From JAGTRP01 sp035255045 (GTDB taxonomy: Bacteria > Pseudomonadota > Gammaproteobacteria > Burkholderiales > Rhodocyclaceae), in NCBI GenBank assembly GCA_035255045.1, contig DATFAA010000054.1, positions 62,001 through 126,000 of the forward strand: DNA of 64,000 bases, written 5' to 3'. The position numbers and the translations under genes were made by a program. This document shows, piece after piece, positions 26,953 through 35,297 of the stretch (within the stretch, counting starts at the first letter, position 1; every line of letters begins with the position of its first letter). The notes under the pieces were generated by a model that was given only the letters and a program-made list of their open reading frames with translations, did no database searches and was not told the DNA's origin.

Positions 26953-27726
26953 TTGAGCCCCCTCAAGGTCTTCATCACAGGCGCCTCGTCCGGTATCGGC
27001 GAGGCGCTTGCCGTTTACTACGCCGGCCAGGGAGCGCGGCTGGGTCTTGCCGCCCGCCGCCGGCCCTTCCTCGCAGCCCTGGACGCCCGCCTGGGCGGCG
27101 GCCACGGCTGCTATGCCCTGGACGTGACCGACGCCGCCGCCCTCCATGCCGCCGCCGCCGATTTCATGTCCCGCTTCGGGCCCCCGGACATCGTCATCGC
27201 CAACGCCGGGGTGTCGGTGGGCACCCTGACCGAATGCGAGGAGGACCTGGAGGCCTTCCGCCGGGTCATGGACACCAACGTTTTCGGCATGGCGGCCACC
27301 TTCGCCCCCTTCCTCCCGGCCATGAAGGCGGCCGGAGGCGGTGGGCGGCTGGTGGGCATCGCCTCGGTGGCCGGCATCCGGGGGCTGCCCGGGTCGGAGG
27401 CTTATTCCGCCTCGAAGGCGGCAGCCATCGCCTACCTGGAAAGCCTGCGCCTGGAAATGCGACCCCTGGGGATCAAGGTGGTGACCATCGCCCCCGGCTA
27501 CATCGAGTCGCCCATGACGGCGGTGAATCCCTATCCCATGCCCTTCCTGCTCGCCGCCGACGAGGCGGCCCGGCGCTTCGGGCGGGCCATCGAACGGGGC
27601 GTCGGCTACACGGTCATCCCCTGGCAGATGGGGGTCGTCGCCAAGGTCCTGCGCCTCCTGCCCAACTGGCTGTACGACCGCCTGTTCGTGGGCGCCCCGA
27701 GAAAGCCCCGGGGCTTGTTAAGTTAA
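26953..27726 (+). CDS. short-chain dehydrogenase/reductase (SDR)
   Basis: 257 aa, starting with TTG at 26953 (no ATG in position). Classical SDR with the NAD(P)-binding TGASSGIGEAL, the NAG motif (ANAGVS), catalytic Ser (VGIASVAG) and Tyr-x3-Lys (YSASK), and a C-terminal extension ending RKPRGLLS. Substrate is unknown. It lies 4 bp after dsbA and 9 bp before thiS, but has no known role in either pathway. Confidence 0.88.
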   Translation: MSPLKVFITGASSGIGEALAVYYAGQGARLGLAARRRPFLAALDARLGGGHGCYALDVTDAAALHAAAADFMSRFGPPDIVIANAGVSVGTLTECEEDLEAFRRVMDTNVFGMAATFAPFLPAMKAAGGGGRLVGIASVAGIRGLPGSEAYSASKAAAIAYLESLRLEMRPLGIKVVTIAPGYIESPMTAVNPYPMPFLLAADEAARRFGRAIERGVGYTVIPWQMGVVAKVLRLLPNWLYDRLFVGAPRKPRGLLS

Positions 27727-27735
27727 AATAAGCGG

Positions 27736-27939
27736 ATGCTTGAAATCACCATCAATGGCGAACCCCGCCAATTCCCCGAACCGCTGACCGTCGCCGGCCT
27801 GACCGACCACCTCGGTCTCACCGGCAAGCGCATCGCCGTGGAGAAGAACGGCGAGATCGTTCCCAAGAGTCAGCACGCCACCACCGACCTCGCGAGTGGC
27901 GACAAACTAGAGATCGTCGTCGCCGTCGGCGGCGGCTGA
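27736..27939 (+). CDS. thiS: sulfur carrier protein ThiS
   Basis: 67 aa ubiquitin-fold protein ending in the diglycine tail (VAVGGG). As a C-terminal thiocarboxylate it donates sulfur to thiazole formation by ThiG. The start MLEITINGEPRQF is typical. It is followed 18 bases later by thiG. Confidence 0.95.
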   Translation: MLEITINGEPRQFPEPLTVAGLTDHLGLTGKRIAVEKNGEIVPKSQHATTDLASGDKLEIVVAVGGG

Positions 27940-27957
27940 TCCGGAGAGAGACCAGCC

Positions 27958-28740
27958 ATGGACCAACTTACCATCGCCGGCAAGGCGTATTCCTCCCGCC
28001 TGCTGGTGGGCACCGGCAAGTACAAGGATTTCGCCGAGACCCGGGCCGCCATCGACGCCTCCGGCGCCGAAATCGTCACCGTCGCCATCCGCCGCACCAA
28101 CATCGGTCAGGACCCCAGCCAGCCCAACCTGCTGGACGCCCTGCCCCCGTCCAAGTTCACCATCCTGCCCAACACCGCCGGCTGCTACACCGCCGAGGAC
28201 GCCGTGCGCACCCTGCGCCTGGCCCGGGAGCTCCTGGACGGCCACCCCCTGTGCAAGCTGGAAGTGCTGGGCGACCCCCAGAGCCTCTTTCCCAACATGC
28301 CGGAAACCCTGAAGGCCGCCGAGACCCTGGTCAAGGACGGCTTCCACGTCATGGTGTACTGCTCCGACGACCCCATCCAGGCCAGGATGCTGGAGGACAT
28401 CGGCTGCGTCGCCGTCATGCCCCTGGCCTCCCTCATCGGCTCCGGCATGGGCATCCTCAATCCCTGGAACCTGCGGCTCATCATCGACCAGGCCAAGGTG
28501 CCGGTGATCGTGGACGCCGGCGTCGGCACTGCCTCGGACGCGGCGATCGCCATGGAGCTGGGTTGCGACGGCGTGCTCATGAACACCGCCATCGCCCACG
28601 CCAAGGACCCGGCGCTCATGGCCAGCGCCATGAAGAAGGGCGTCGAGGCCGGGCGGGAAGCCTTCCTGGCCGGCCGCATGCCCCGCAAGCTCTATTCCGC
28701 CGATCCCTCCTCCCCCACCACCGGCCTGATCGGCAAATGA
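27958..28740 (+). CDS. thiG: thiazole synthase ThiG
   Basis: 260 aa TIM-barrel enzyme that makes the thiazole phosphate of thiamine from deoxyxylulose phosphate, the glycine/tyrosine-derived imine and ThiS thiocarboxylate. Seen: the N-terminal SRLLVGTGKYKDF, VAIRRTNIG with catalytic Lys/Arg region, ILPNTAGCYTAEDAVR, and phosphate-binding PVIVDAGVGTASDAAIAMELG. It overlaps trmB by ATGA. Confidence 0.96.
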   Translation: MDQLTIAGKAYSSRLLVGTGKYKDFAETRAAIDASGAEIVTVAIRRTNIGQDPSQPNLLDALPPSKFTILPNTAGCYTAEDAVRTLRLARELLDGHPLCKLEVLGDPQSLFPNMPETLKAAETLVKDGFHVMVYCSDDPIQARMLEDIGCVAVMPLASLIGSGMGILNPWNLRLIIDQAKVPVIVDAGVGTASDAAIAMELGCDGVLMNTAIAHAKDPALMASAMKKGVEAGREAFLAGRMPRKLYSADPSSPTTGLIGK

Positions 28741-29450
28741 GCGAAGGCGTCTACACCGACGGCCGGGCCGGCGAGGATGAGAACTCCCACGGCCACATCC
28801 GGAGTTTCGTCCGCCGCATGGGGCGCATGTCCCAGGCCCAGGAGCGCTTCTACGCCGACATGATGCCCCGGGTGGGCATTCCCTATGCGCCCCAGCCCCT
28901 GGACCTGGACACCGCCTTCGGGCGCAGCGCTCCCAAGATCCTGGAAATCGGCTTCGGCATGGGGGAGACGACGGCGAAGATCGCCGAGTCCTGCCCGCAG
29001 AACGACTATCTGGGGGTGGAGGTCCATACCCCCGGCGTCGGCGCCCTCTGCAAGCTCATCGCCGAGAAGGGCTTGGCCAACCTGCGCATCTGCCAGCACG
29101 ACGCGGTGGAAGTGGTGCGGGACATGCTGCCGGAAGGCAGCCTCTCCGGCATCCACGTCTTCTTCCCCGATCCCTGGCACAAGAAGCGGCACCACAAGCG
29201 CCGCCTCATCCAGCCGCCCTTCGTGGCGCTGCTGGCGAGCCGCCTCAAGCCCGGCGGCTATTTCCACTGTGCCACCGACTGGGAGGAATACGGCCAGCAG
29301 ATGCTGGAAGTCCTCTCCGGCGAGCCGACCCTGGAAAACACCGCCGAGGGCTTCGCCCCGCGCCCGGACTACCGGCCGCTCACCAAGTTCGAGAACCGCG
29401 GCCTGAGGCTGGGCCACGGCGTCTGGGACGTCATTTTTCGCAAACGCTAG
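28737..29450 (+). CDS. trmB: tRNA (guanine-N7-)-methyltransferase
   Basis: 237 aa. Methylates G46 of tRNA using S-adenosylmethionine. The SAM-binding motif is LEIGFGMGETT, with HVFFPDPWHKKRHHKRRLIQ as the TrmB signature and CATDWEEYGQQM near the end. Its TAG stop overlaps, on the other strand, the stop of the convergent DsrE-like gene (shared CTAG), so no terminator separates them. Confidence 0.95.
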   Translation: MSEGVYTDGRAGEDENSHGHIRSFVRRMGRMSQAQERFYADMMPRVGIPYAPQPLDLDTAFGRSAPKILEIGFGMGETTAKIAESCPQNDYLGVEVHTPGVGALCKLIAEKGLANLRICQHDAVEVVRDMLPEGSLSGIHVFFPDPWHKKRHHKRRLIQPPFVALLASRLKPGGYFHCATDWEEYGQQMLEVLSGEPTLENTAEGFAPRPDYRPLTKFENRGLRLGHGVWDVIFRKR

Positions 29451-29818
29451 AAGACCACGGTCCGCCAGGCCGGATCGAGGCTGCGGGCCACGAAGGCGGT
29501 GGCCCCGGCGGCCCTGGCCTCCGGGATCAGGCTTTCCCCCTCGGCCACGAAGGCCGCCTTCGCCATGCTGCAGGCGTAGAGGGCGGCGCCGGCCGCCCCG
29601 GCTTCGGCCATGAAGGCGGCAATGGATTTCTCCCGGGCGGGCGTCGGATAGAGTCCGTCCGCCACCCCCTGCACCAGGAGCCGCACGGCCGGGCCGGCGA
29701 AGTGGATTTCCACCGCGGCGTCCAGGGCCAGGGCGGCCAGGGCGTGGACGAAGGGGGTGACGCAGTGCTCCGGCCGCTCCGGCGTCGCCGACCAAAGGAG
29801 CAGGGCGAGGCCCTTCAC
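29447..29818 (-). CDS. DsrE/DsrF-like sulfur-relay family protein
   Basis: About 123 aa from a GTG at 29818; a TTG at 29830 is an alternative start. The fold signature is GLALLLWSATPERPEHCVTP at the start, a central strand-loop AVEIHFAGPAVRLL, and the Cys-containing motif ALYACSMAKAAF at the position of the reactive Cys of DsrE-type proteins. These proteins bind or transfer persulfide sulfur or regulate redox. It follows the GcvH-like gene with one base between stop and GTG, so the two are an operon. Assignment to the DsrE superfamily is by motif; the substrate is unknown. Confidence 0.65.
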   Translation of the reverse strand: MKGLALLLWSATPERPEHCVTPFVHALAALALDAAVEIHFAGPAVRLLVQGVADGLYPTPAREKSIAAFMAEAGAAGAALYACSMAKAAFVAEGESLIPEARAAGATAFVARSLDPAWRTVVF

Positions 29819-29819
29819 C

Positions 29820-30254
29820 TCAGTCGTCAAGGCGGGCCTCGGGCTCGACCGACAGGATGTGCCGGCGATAGGCGGCGGCGTCCACCAGGGTTGCGGCTTC
29901 GGCCGCCCAGTCCGTCGCCGGGCCGCGGGCCATCCAGCCGGCTCCGTAGGGATCACCGTTGATGAGGGCGGGCCGCTCCTCGGCCGTCTCGTTGCCCTCC
30001 AGGAGCTTGAAGGAGACGGGGGCATGGACGGCAAGCACCGTCTTGCGGCATTCCACCGTCCCCAGGCCGCGGCCGACGGCCACCTCGGCGCCCTTGGGCT
30101 TGGACGTGAAGGCGATGATTTCCCCGGCCAGGAAGATGCCGAAGCTGGTGGCGCCGATCAGCACCTCGCCGTCCCTTTCCTGCACCCACATGTCGTGGCG
30201 GGGGCAGTAGAGGCGGTCGTCAGGAACGGAGCCGTGGAAGGGTTGGTGTGCCAT
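29820..30254 (-). CDS. GcvH-like lipoyl-domain protein
   Basis: 144 aa from the ATG at 30254. It resembles the H protein of glycine cleavage: RLYCPRHDMWVQERDGEVLIG matches the start of the hammerhead fold, and a lipoyl-Lys position is kept in ECRKTVLAVHAP. The region between (FGIFLAGEIIAFTSKPKG) and the NGDPYGAGWM tail follow the family. No gcvT or gcvP is near. Its partner in the operon is a DsrE-like protein, so it may be one of the GcvH paralogues used as a lipoate carrier in sulfur metabolism rather than glycine cleavage. That role is inference. Confidence 0.68.
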   Translation of the reverse strand: MAHQPFHGSVPDDRLYCPRHDMWVQERDGEVLIGATSFGIFLAGEIIAFTSKPKGAEVAVGRGLGTVECRKTVLAVHAPVSFKLLEGNETAEERPALINGDPYGAGWMARGPATDWAAEAATLVDAAAYRRHILSVEPEARLDD

Positions 30255-30332
30255 GGCGGCGATTCTCTCACAGCCGGAAGGGCGGCGGAAAAGACCGCGG
30301 GGCCTGCCCGTCCAAGCCCCTGTTTTTCGGGA

Positions 30333-30346
30333 TCGACATAGGTCAA
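30333..30346. promoter_or_regulatory. candidate FNR/DNR-type box
   Basis: TCGAC-ATAG-GTCAA matches the TTGAC-N4-GTCAA form of Crp/Fnr-family sites with one mismatch. It lies in the 171-bp divergent region between the GcvH-like gene and the chemoreceptor gene, so either could be its target. Weak evidence on its own. Confidence 0.3.
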
Positions 30347-30425
30347 CGACCCCGCCTCGCCTATTCACTTACATTACGCGACTGTCCTATCCGGCGGCAC
30401 GTCTTCAACCAACCGTTGAGAGCCT

Positions 30426-32465
30426 ATGAGAATCCGGCAACTTCCCCTGTTCCAGCAATTGGCCATCGCCGTCCTGGCCGTCTGCCTCGTGGTCTTTTCG
30501 ACCCTGGTGGTCTTCCTCTCGGTCACCTCCGACCGGGCCGCCCTGGCCCAGGCGGAAGGCCAGCTGAGCCAGCAGATGACGGCCATCGCCGCTTCCATCG
30601 ACGACAGCCTGGCCGGCGCCCGGGAAACCGGCCGCCTGCAGCTCGACATGTACCGGCGGCTGCTGGGAGGCGAGGTGCGGCTGTCCGACGAGACCGCCCC
30701 GTCCGGCGGCCTGCCCGCCGTGCGGGTCATGAAGGCCGGCAACCTGGCCCTCAACAACAACCTGGAGCTGCTGGGGCGGGTGCGCGAGGCCATCAACGCC
30801 GATCCGGCGGTGATGGTCCTGCACGACAACCGGTTCGTGCGGGTGGCGACCCTCCTGAAGGACAAGGAGGGCAAGCCCCAGGTCGGGGTGCCCCTGCCGG
30901 CGAACGGGCCGGAGGAGCAGACCCTGAAGGAGGGCAAGTCCTACTTCGGCGTGGTGAACCGCAGCGGCACCTATTACATGTCCCTCTTCGATCCGGTGTT
31001 CGACGCCGACAAGCGGGTCATCGGCGCCATTTCCATCCGGGTCAGCCTCGACAGCCTGCTCAAGCGGCTGACCGAGAGCGTCGGCAGGATCAAGGTCGGC
31101 GACACCGGCTACGCCTTCACCTTCGCCCCGGCCAAGGATTTCAACGAGAGCCGGATGATGATGCACCCCAGTTTGGCCGGCAAGGCGGTGGGCGAGATGA
31201 ACAGCCCCCAGGCGGCCGACGTCATGCGGCGCATGTACGAACTCCGGGACGGCGTCTTCTACTATGACTGGACCGATCCTAAGACCTCGGTGTCCGGCCT
31301 CAAGATCGCCGCCGTGGCGACGGTCAAATCCACCGGCTGGGTGATGGGCGCCGGCAGCTGGATGGATGAATTCACCGCCGAAACCCGGCGCCTGCGCAAT
31401 TTCCTCACCATCGCGGTGGTCCTCAGCGCCGTTCTCATCATCGCCGTCGTCGCCTGGGTGGCCCGGCTGCGCCTCAAGCCCGTCACCGACATGGTCGCCG
31501 TGGTGCAGCACATGGGGGACGGCGACCTGCGCCATGCCTTCCCCGCCAGCGACCCCGGCAGCCGCTGCGAGACCGACCTGCTCAACGCCAGCCTGTCCCG
31601 CATGCAGGCGGGCATGTCCGAGATGATCGGCAAGATCCACCAGTCGGCCAGCCGCATGGCCGAAGCCACCGTCGCACTGAACGCCGCCTCCGACCAGGTG
31701 GCCGCCGGCTCGGAGAGCCAGAGCGGCTCCTCCGCCTCCCTGGCCGCCGCGGTGGAGGAGCTGTCGGCGAGCATCAACCAGGTCTCCGGCAGTGCCGGCG
31801 ATGCCCGGCAGCTCAGCCTGGACGCCTCGACCGCCGCCCTCGACGGCAACCGCCAGGTCTCCGAGGTGGCCCAGGAGATGGCCAGCATCGACGGTGAAAT
31901 CCGGGACGCCGCCGCCGTCGTCCATGAGCTGGGAGAACGGACGGCCCTCATTTCCAGCGTGGTGGAAGTCATCAAGGACGTCGCCGACCAGACCAACCTG
32001 CTGGCCCTCAATGCCGCCATCGAAGCCGCCCGGGCCGGTGAGGCGGGCCGCGGCTTCGCCGTGGTGGCCGACGAGGTGCGGAAGCTGGCGGAGCGCACCA
32101 CCCAGTCCGCCGGGGAGATTTCCGGTTCCATCGGCAGCGTCCAGCAGGAGGCTCGGGAAGTGGTCCGACGCATCCAGCAGGTGGCCGAGCGGGTCGGCCA
32201 GGGCGTGGAAACGGCCCAAGTGGCCGGGGAAGCGCTCCGCCGCATCGAGTCCCAGAGCCGGGAGGCGGTGGGGGCCGTCAGCGGCATCGCCGACAGCATG
32301 CGGGAACAGAGCGCCGCCAGCCAGGAAATCGCCCGCGGGGTGGACAACATCTCCCAGATGGCCGAGAGCAACTCCCAGGCGGCCCAGAACAATCAGGCCA
32401 ATGCGGAGAGCCTGCGGGTCATGGCCGACGGCCTGGAGCAGATGGTCGCCCGCTTCCGCACCTGA
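30426..32465 (+). CDS. methyl-accepting chemotaxis protein with Cache sensor domain
   Basis: 679 aa. TM1 lies at about residues 8-33, a periplasmic double-Cache-type sensor region at about 34-320 (GDTGYAFTFAP and DGVFYYDWTDP are typical of the membrane-proximal Cache), TM2 at about 325-345, then HAMP and a long helical signalling domain. The hairpin tip that contacts CheA/CheW is LLALNAAIEAARAGE...GFAVVADEVRKLAE (about 519-558). There is no C-terminal NWETF-type pentapeptide. Ligand unknown; Cache domains commonly bind amino or carboxylic acids. Confidence 0.92.
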   Translation: MRIRQLPLFQQLAIAVLAVCLVVFSTLVVFLSVTSDRAALAQAEGQLSQQMTAIAASIDDSLAGARETGRLQLDMYRRLLGGEVRLSDETAPSGGLPAVRVMKAGNLALNNNLELLGRVREAINADPAVMVLHDNRFVRVATLLKDKEGKPQVGVPLPANGPEEQTLKEGKSYFGVVNRSGTYYMSLFDPVFDADKRVIGAISIRVSLDSLLKRLTESVGRIKVGDTGYAFTFAPAKDFNESRMMMHPSLAGKAVGEMNSPQAADVMRRMYELRDGVFYYDWTDPKTSVSGLKIAAVATVKSTGWVMGAGSWMDEFTAETRRLRNFLTIAVVLSAVLIIAVVAWVARLRLKPVTDMVAVVQHMGDGDLRHAFPASDPGSRCETDLLNASLSRMQAGMSEMIGKIHQSASRMAEATVALNAASDQVAAGSESQSGSSASLAAAVEELSASINQVSGSAGDARQLSLDASTAALDGNRQVSEVAQEMASIDGEIRDAAAVVHELGERTALISSVVEVIKDVADQTNLLALNAAIEAARAGEAGRGFAVVADEVRKLAERTTQSAGEISGSIGSVQQEAREVVRRIQQVAERVGQGVETAQVAGEALRRIESQSREAVGAVSGIADSMREQSAASQEIARGVDNISQMAESNSQAAQNNQANAESLRVMADGLEQMVARFRT

Positions 32466-32487
32466 GGCGGCGGCGGGCGGGGCGCCG

Positions 32488-33351
32488 TCAGCTGCGGCCC
32501 GCCACCTTGCCGAGGAGGCCGCGCAGGGTTTCCTGCAGGTCGGCGGGCATCACCACCAGCTTGGAGCTGGGCGCCTGCCCCAGCTTCTCCAGGGCGGTGA
32601 TGTACTTCTCCCCAAGGAGGAAGAGCATCGGCCCGGACTGCTCGCCGATGGCGGCGGTGACCCGGCGGATGGCCTCGGCCGAGGCTTCCGCCAGCATGAC
32701 CTGGGCGTTGGCGTCGCGCTTCGCCGATTCGAGCCGGGCTTCGGCCTCCAGGATGGCCGACTGCTTCTCGCCTTCCGCCCGGGTGACCATGGCCTTCCTC
32801 TCCCGCTCGGCGGCGGCCTGCATCTCCATGGCCTTCTGCATGGACGCCGACGGCTTGATGTCCTGGATTTCCACCGATTTCACGGTCAGGCCCCAGTCCA
32901 CCGCCTCGTCGGCGATGCTTTCCCGCAGCCGGGCCTTGATCTTGTCCCGGGAGGAGAGGGCCTCGTCCAGCTCCATCTCGCCGACGATGGAGCGCAGCGT
33001 CGTCATGATCATGTTGCGGATGGCCTCGGCGAAATCGGTGACCCCGTAGACCGCCTTCACCGGGTCGGTGACCTTCACGAAGGCGATGGCGTTGGTGAGG
33101 ATGACGGCGTTGTCCCGGGTGATGACCTCCTGCTCCTGGACATCCAGGATGATGTCCTTGGTGATGAGCTTGTAGGCCACGTTGTCCAGGTAGGGGATGA
33201 GGATATTGAGGCCGGGCTTGATGGTGCCGTTGTACTTGCCCAGGCGCTCGACGATCCATTCCTCCCCCTGGGGCACCAGCCGCACCCCCTTGGCCAGGGT
33301 GACCGCCACGAACACCAGCAGCGCAACGACGATGATCAGACCTACGTCCAT
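32488..33351 (-). CDS. qmcA: SPFH/band-7 membrane protein, QmcA/stomatin-like
   Basis: 287 aa. One N-terminal membrane segment (residues 2-20) is followed by the SPFH domain (RLVPQGEEWIVERLGKYN, LIPYLDNVAY, SMELDEALSSRDKI-like EMELDEALSSRDKI) and a coiled coil rich in Ala/Glu. Proteins of this family form membrane scaffolds and are usually encoded with an NfeD protein, as here (22 bp away). The gene name follows the E. coli homologue; the closest orthologue could also be called YbbK. Confidence 0.82.
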   Translation of the reverse strand: MDVGLIIVVALLVFVAVTLAKGVRLVPQGEEWIVERLGKYNGTIKPGLNILIPYLDNVAYKLITKDIILDVQEQEVITRDNAVILTNAIAFVKVTDPVKAVYGVTDFAEAIRNMIMTTLRSIVGEMELDEALSSRDKIKARLRESIADEAVDWGLTVKSVEIQDIKPSASMQKAMEMQAAAERERKAMVTRAEGEKQSAILEAEARLESAKRDANAQVMLAEASAEAIRRVTAAIGEQSGPMLFLLGEKYITALEKLGQAPSSKLVVMPADLQETLRGLLGKVAGRS

Positions 33352-33372
33352 GGTTTTCTCCTTGTTGTCGGG

Positions 33373-33816
33373 TTACACCTTCGCCACTTTCAGGAAACTG
33401 CCTTCGATGGCCACCACCTTCACCCGCTCGCCGGCGGGGATGGCGGTCTCGGCCATGCATTCCCACTCCTCGGCCCCCAGCACCGGGCGCTGGAAGCGCA
33501 CCCGCCCGCGCTCGAAGGGGGCCACCGCCCCCACCAGCAGGCCGATTTCACCCAGGGCCTCGCCGCCGGCGGTGCCGATGCGGGTCTTCTGGTAGCCGGG
33601 TTTGAAAATGCGGAACCACAAGATGACCATGGCCACCGAGGCCACGGTCCACAGGCTGAGCTGGGCGGTGGTGGACAGGGCCGGCGCCGCCAGGGTCACC
33701 AGGGCCACCAGCAGGGCGCCGAGCCCGAACCAGATGACGAAGAACGTGGGGATGGCCAGTTCGGCCAGGATCAGGGCGATGCCGCCGACCACCCAGTGCC
33801 ACCATTCCAGATTCAT
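33373..33816 (-). CDS. NfeD family membrane protein
   Basis: 147 aa from the ATG at 33816 (MNLEWWHWVVGG), which has AAGGAGG upstream. Two to three membrane helices (about residues 5-75) are followed by a C-terminal OB-fold beta domain (GRVRFQRPVLGAEEWEC, VKVVAIEGSFLKV). NfeD proteins associate with SPFH proteins in the membrane, and the SPFH gene follows directly. Confidence 0.88.
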   Translation of the reverse strand: MNLEWWHWVVGGIALILAELAIPTFFVIWFGLGALLVALVTLAAPALSTTAQLSLWTVASVAMVILWFRIFKPGYQKTRIGTAGGEALGEIGLLVGAVAPFERGRVRFQRPVLGAEEWECMAETAIPAGERVKVVAIEGSFLKVAKV

Positions 33817-33918
33817 AGCAACCTCCTTCCCCCATTCTAAACACAATCCGGGATCGGCTGTTCCCCCGGGGAAAAACCGCTACACTCTCGGCCGCATCCG
33901 ACTCACCGAGAAAATCCC

Positions 33919-34824
33919 ATGTGGTTCAGAAACCTGCAGATCTACCGCCTGCCCACCCCCTGGAACGTCGACCTGGCCGCCTTCGAGGAGCAGCTGGGCC
34001 GCGGCCCCTTCATCCCCTGCCCGAGCAACGAGCCCATGAGCCGGGGCTGGATCTCCCCCCGGGGCGACGGCGCCCTGGTCCATTCCCTCAACCGCCAGTG
34101 GATGTTCGCCCTGGCCGTCGAGCAGCGCCTGCTGCCCTCCTCCGTGGTGAACCAGGTGGCTCAGGAGCGGGCCGAGGAAATGGAGGCCCAGCAGGGCTAC
34201 AAGCCGGGCCGCAAGCAGATGAAGGAACTGCGGGAGCGGGTAGCCGAGGAGCTCATGCCCCGGGCCTTTACCCGCCGGCGCAAGACCTACGTCTGGGCCG
34301 ACCCGGCCGCCGGCTGGCTGTGCGTTGATGCCGTCAGCCCGGCCAAGGCCGAGGAGGTGATCGAGCACCTGCGCTGGTCCCTGGACGACTTCCCCCTGGC
34401 CCTGGTCAAGACCCAGCTCTCCCCCACTTCGGCCATGGCCGACTGGCTCGCCTCCGGCGAAGGGCCGGCCGGCTTCACCATCGACCGGGACTGCGAGCTG
34501 AAGGCGGTGGGCGAGGAGAAGGCCGCCGTGCGCTATGTCCGCCATCCCCTGGAAGGCAGCGACATCAAGGACCACCTGGCCGGCGGCAAGCTGCCGACCC
34601 GCCTGGCGCTCACCTGGAACGACCGCATTTCCTTCATCCTCACCGAGAAGCTGGAGATCAAGCGTCTCACCTTCCTGGACCTCCTCAAGGAGGAAGCCGA
34701 GAAGAACGCCGAGGTGGCGGCCGAACAGTTCGATGCCGACTTCGCCCTCATGACCGGCGAGCTGGCCCGCTTCCTGCCCGACCTCATGGAGGCCCTGGGC
34801 GGCGAGATCGTCGAGGCCAAGTGA
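33919..34824 (+). CDS. rdgC: recombination-associated protein RdgC
   Basis: 301 aa. Ring-forming nucleoid-associated DNA-binding protein that limits RecA filament formation. The N-terminus MWFRNLQIYRLPTPWNVD, GWISPRGDGALVHSLNRQW and the central VWADPAAGWLCVDA match the family over full length. It overlaps ychJ (stop TGA within GTGA), suggesting coupling of two genes with no known functional link. Confidence 0.95.
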   Translation: MWFRNLQIYRLPTPWNVDLAAFEEQLGRGPFIPCPSNEPMSRGWISPRGDGALVHSLNRQWMFALAVEQRLLPSSVVNQVAQERAEEMEAQQGYKPGRKQMKELRERVAEELMPRAFTRRRKTYVWADPAAGWLCVDAVSPAKAEEVIEHLRWSLDDFPLALVKTQLSPTSAMADWLASGEGPAGFTIDRDCELKAVGEEKAAVRYVRHPLEGSDIKDHLAGGKLPTRLALTWNDRISFILTEKLEIKRLTFLDLLKEEAEKNAEVAAEQFDADFALMTGELARFLPDLMEALGGEIVEAK

Positions 34825-35219
34825 AGACGGGCGACCCCTGCCCCTGTGGCAGCGGCAGGCCCTACGGGGCCTGCTGCGGCCCCATCCACGGCGGGCAGCC
34901 GGCGGCCAGCGCCGAAGCCCTCATGCGCTCCCGCTACAGCGCCTATGTCCTGGGCCTGGAGGACTATCTCCTCGCCACCTGGCATCCCTCCACCCGGCCC
35001 CAGGGCCTCGACCTCGCCGCCGAGCCGGCGCCCAAGTGGCTGGGACTGGAGGTGAAGCGTCACCAGACCCTCGACGACAGCCATGCCGTGGTCGAATTCG
35101 TTGCCCGCTACCGGGTCGCCGGCCGCGGCCAGCGCCTCCACGAGACCAGCCGCTTCGTGCGGCAAGAGGGACGGTGGTTCTACGTGGATGGGGACTTCGA
35201 CGGAAAGGCGTCGAGCTAG
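34821..35219 (+). CDS. ychJ: YchJ family SEC-C motif protein
   Basis: 132 aa from the GTG at 34821 that overlaps the rdgC stop. The N-terminal zinc-binding SEC-C motif (CPCGSGRPYGACCGP) is followed by an NTF2-like domain (LMRSRYSAYVLGLEDYLLAT, TSRFVRQEGRWFYVDG). UPF0225; molecular function unknown. A weak hairpin with T-run follows. Confidence 0.9.
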   Translation: MKTGDPCPCGSGRPYGACCGPIHGGQPAASAEALMRSRYSAYVLGLEDYLLATWHPSTRPQGLDLAAEPAPKWLGLEVKRHQTLDDSHAVVEFVARYRVAGRGQRLHETSRFVRQEGRWFYVDGDFDGKASS

Positions 35220-35248
35220 AGTCTGGCGTGCCGGACTAGGGTCTTTTT
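35220..35248 (+). terminator. possible terminator after ychJ
   Basis: AGTCTGGC (35220-35227) can pair with GCCGGACT (35230-35237) with one G-T pair and a very short loop. Six bases later comes TTTTT. Plausible but not a textbook terminator. Confidence 0.4.
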
Positions 35249-35297
35249 CCGGCATCTTCTAGGGTTTTTTCCCCAACAAGCGCCGTTTTGTCGTTAA

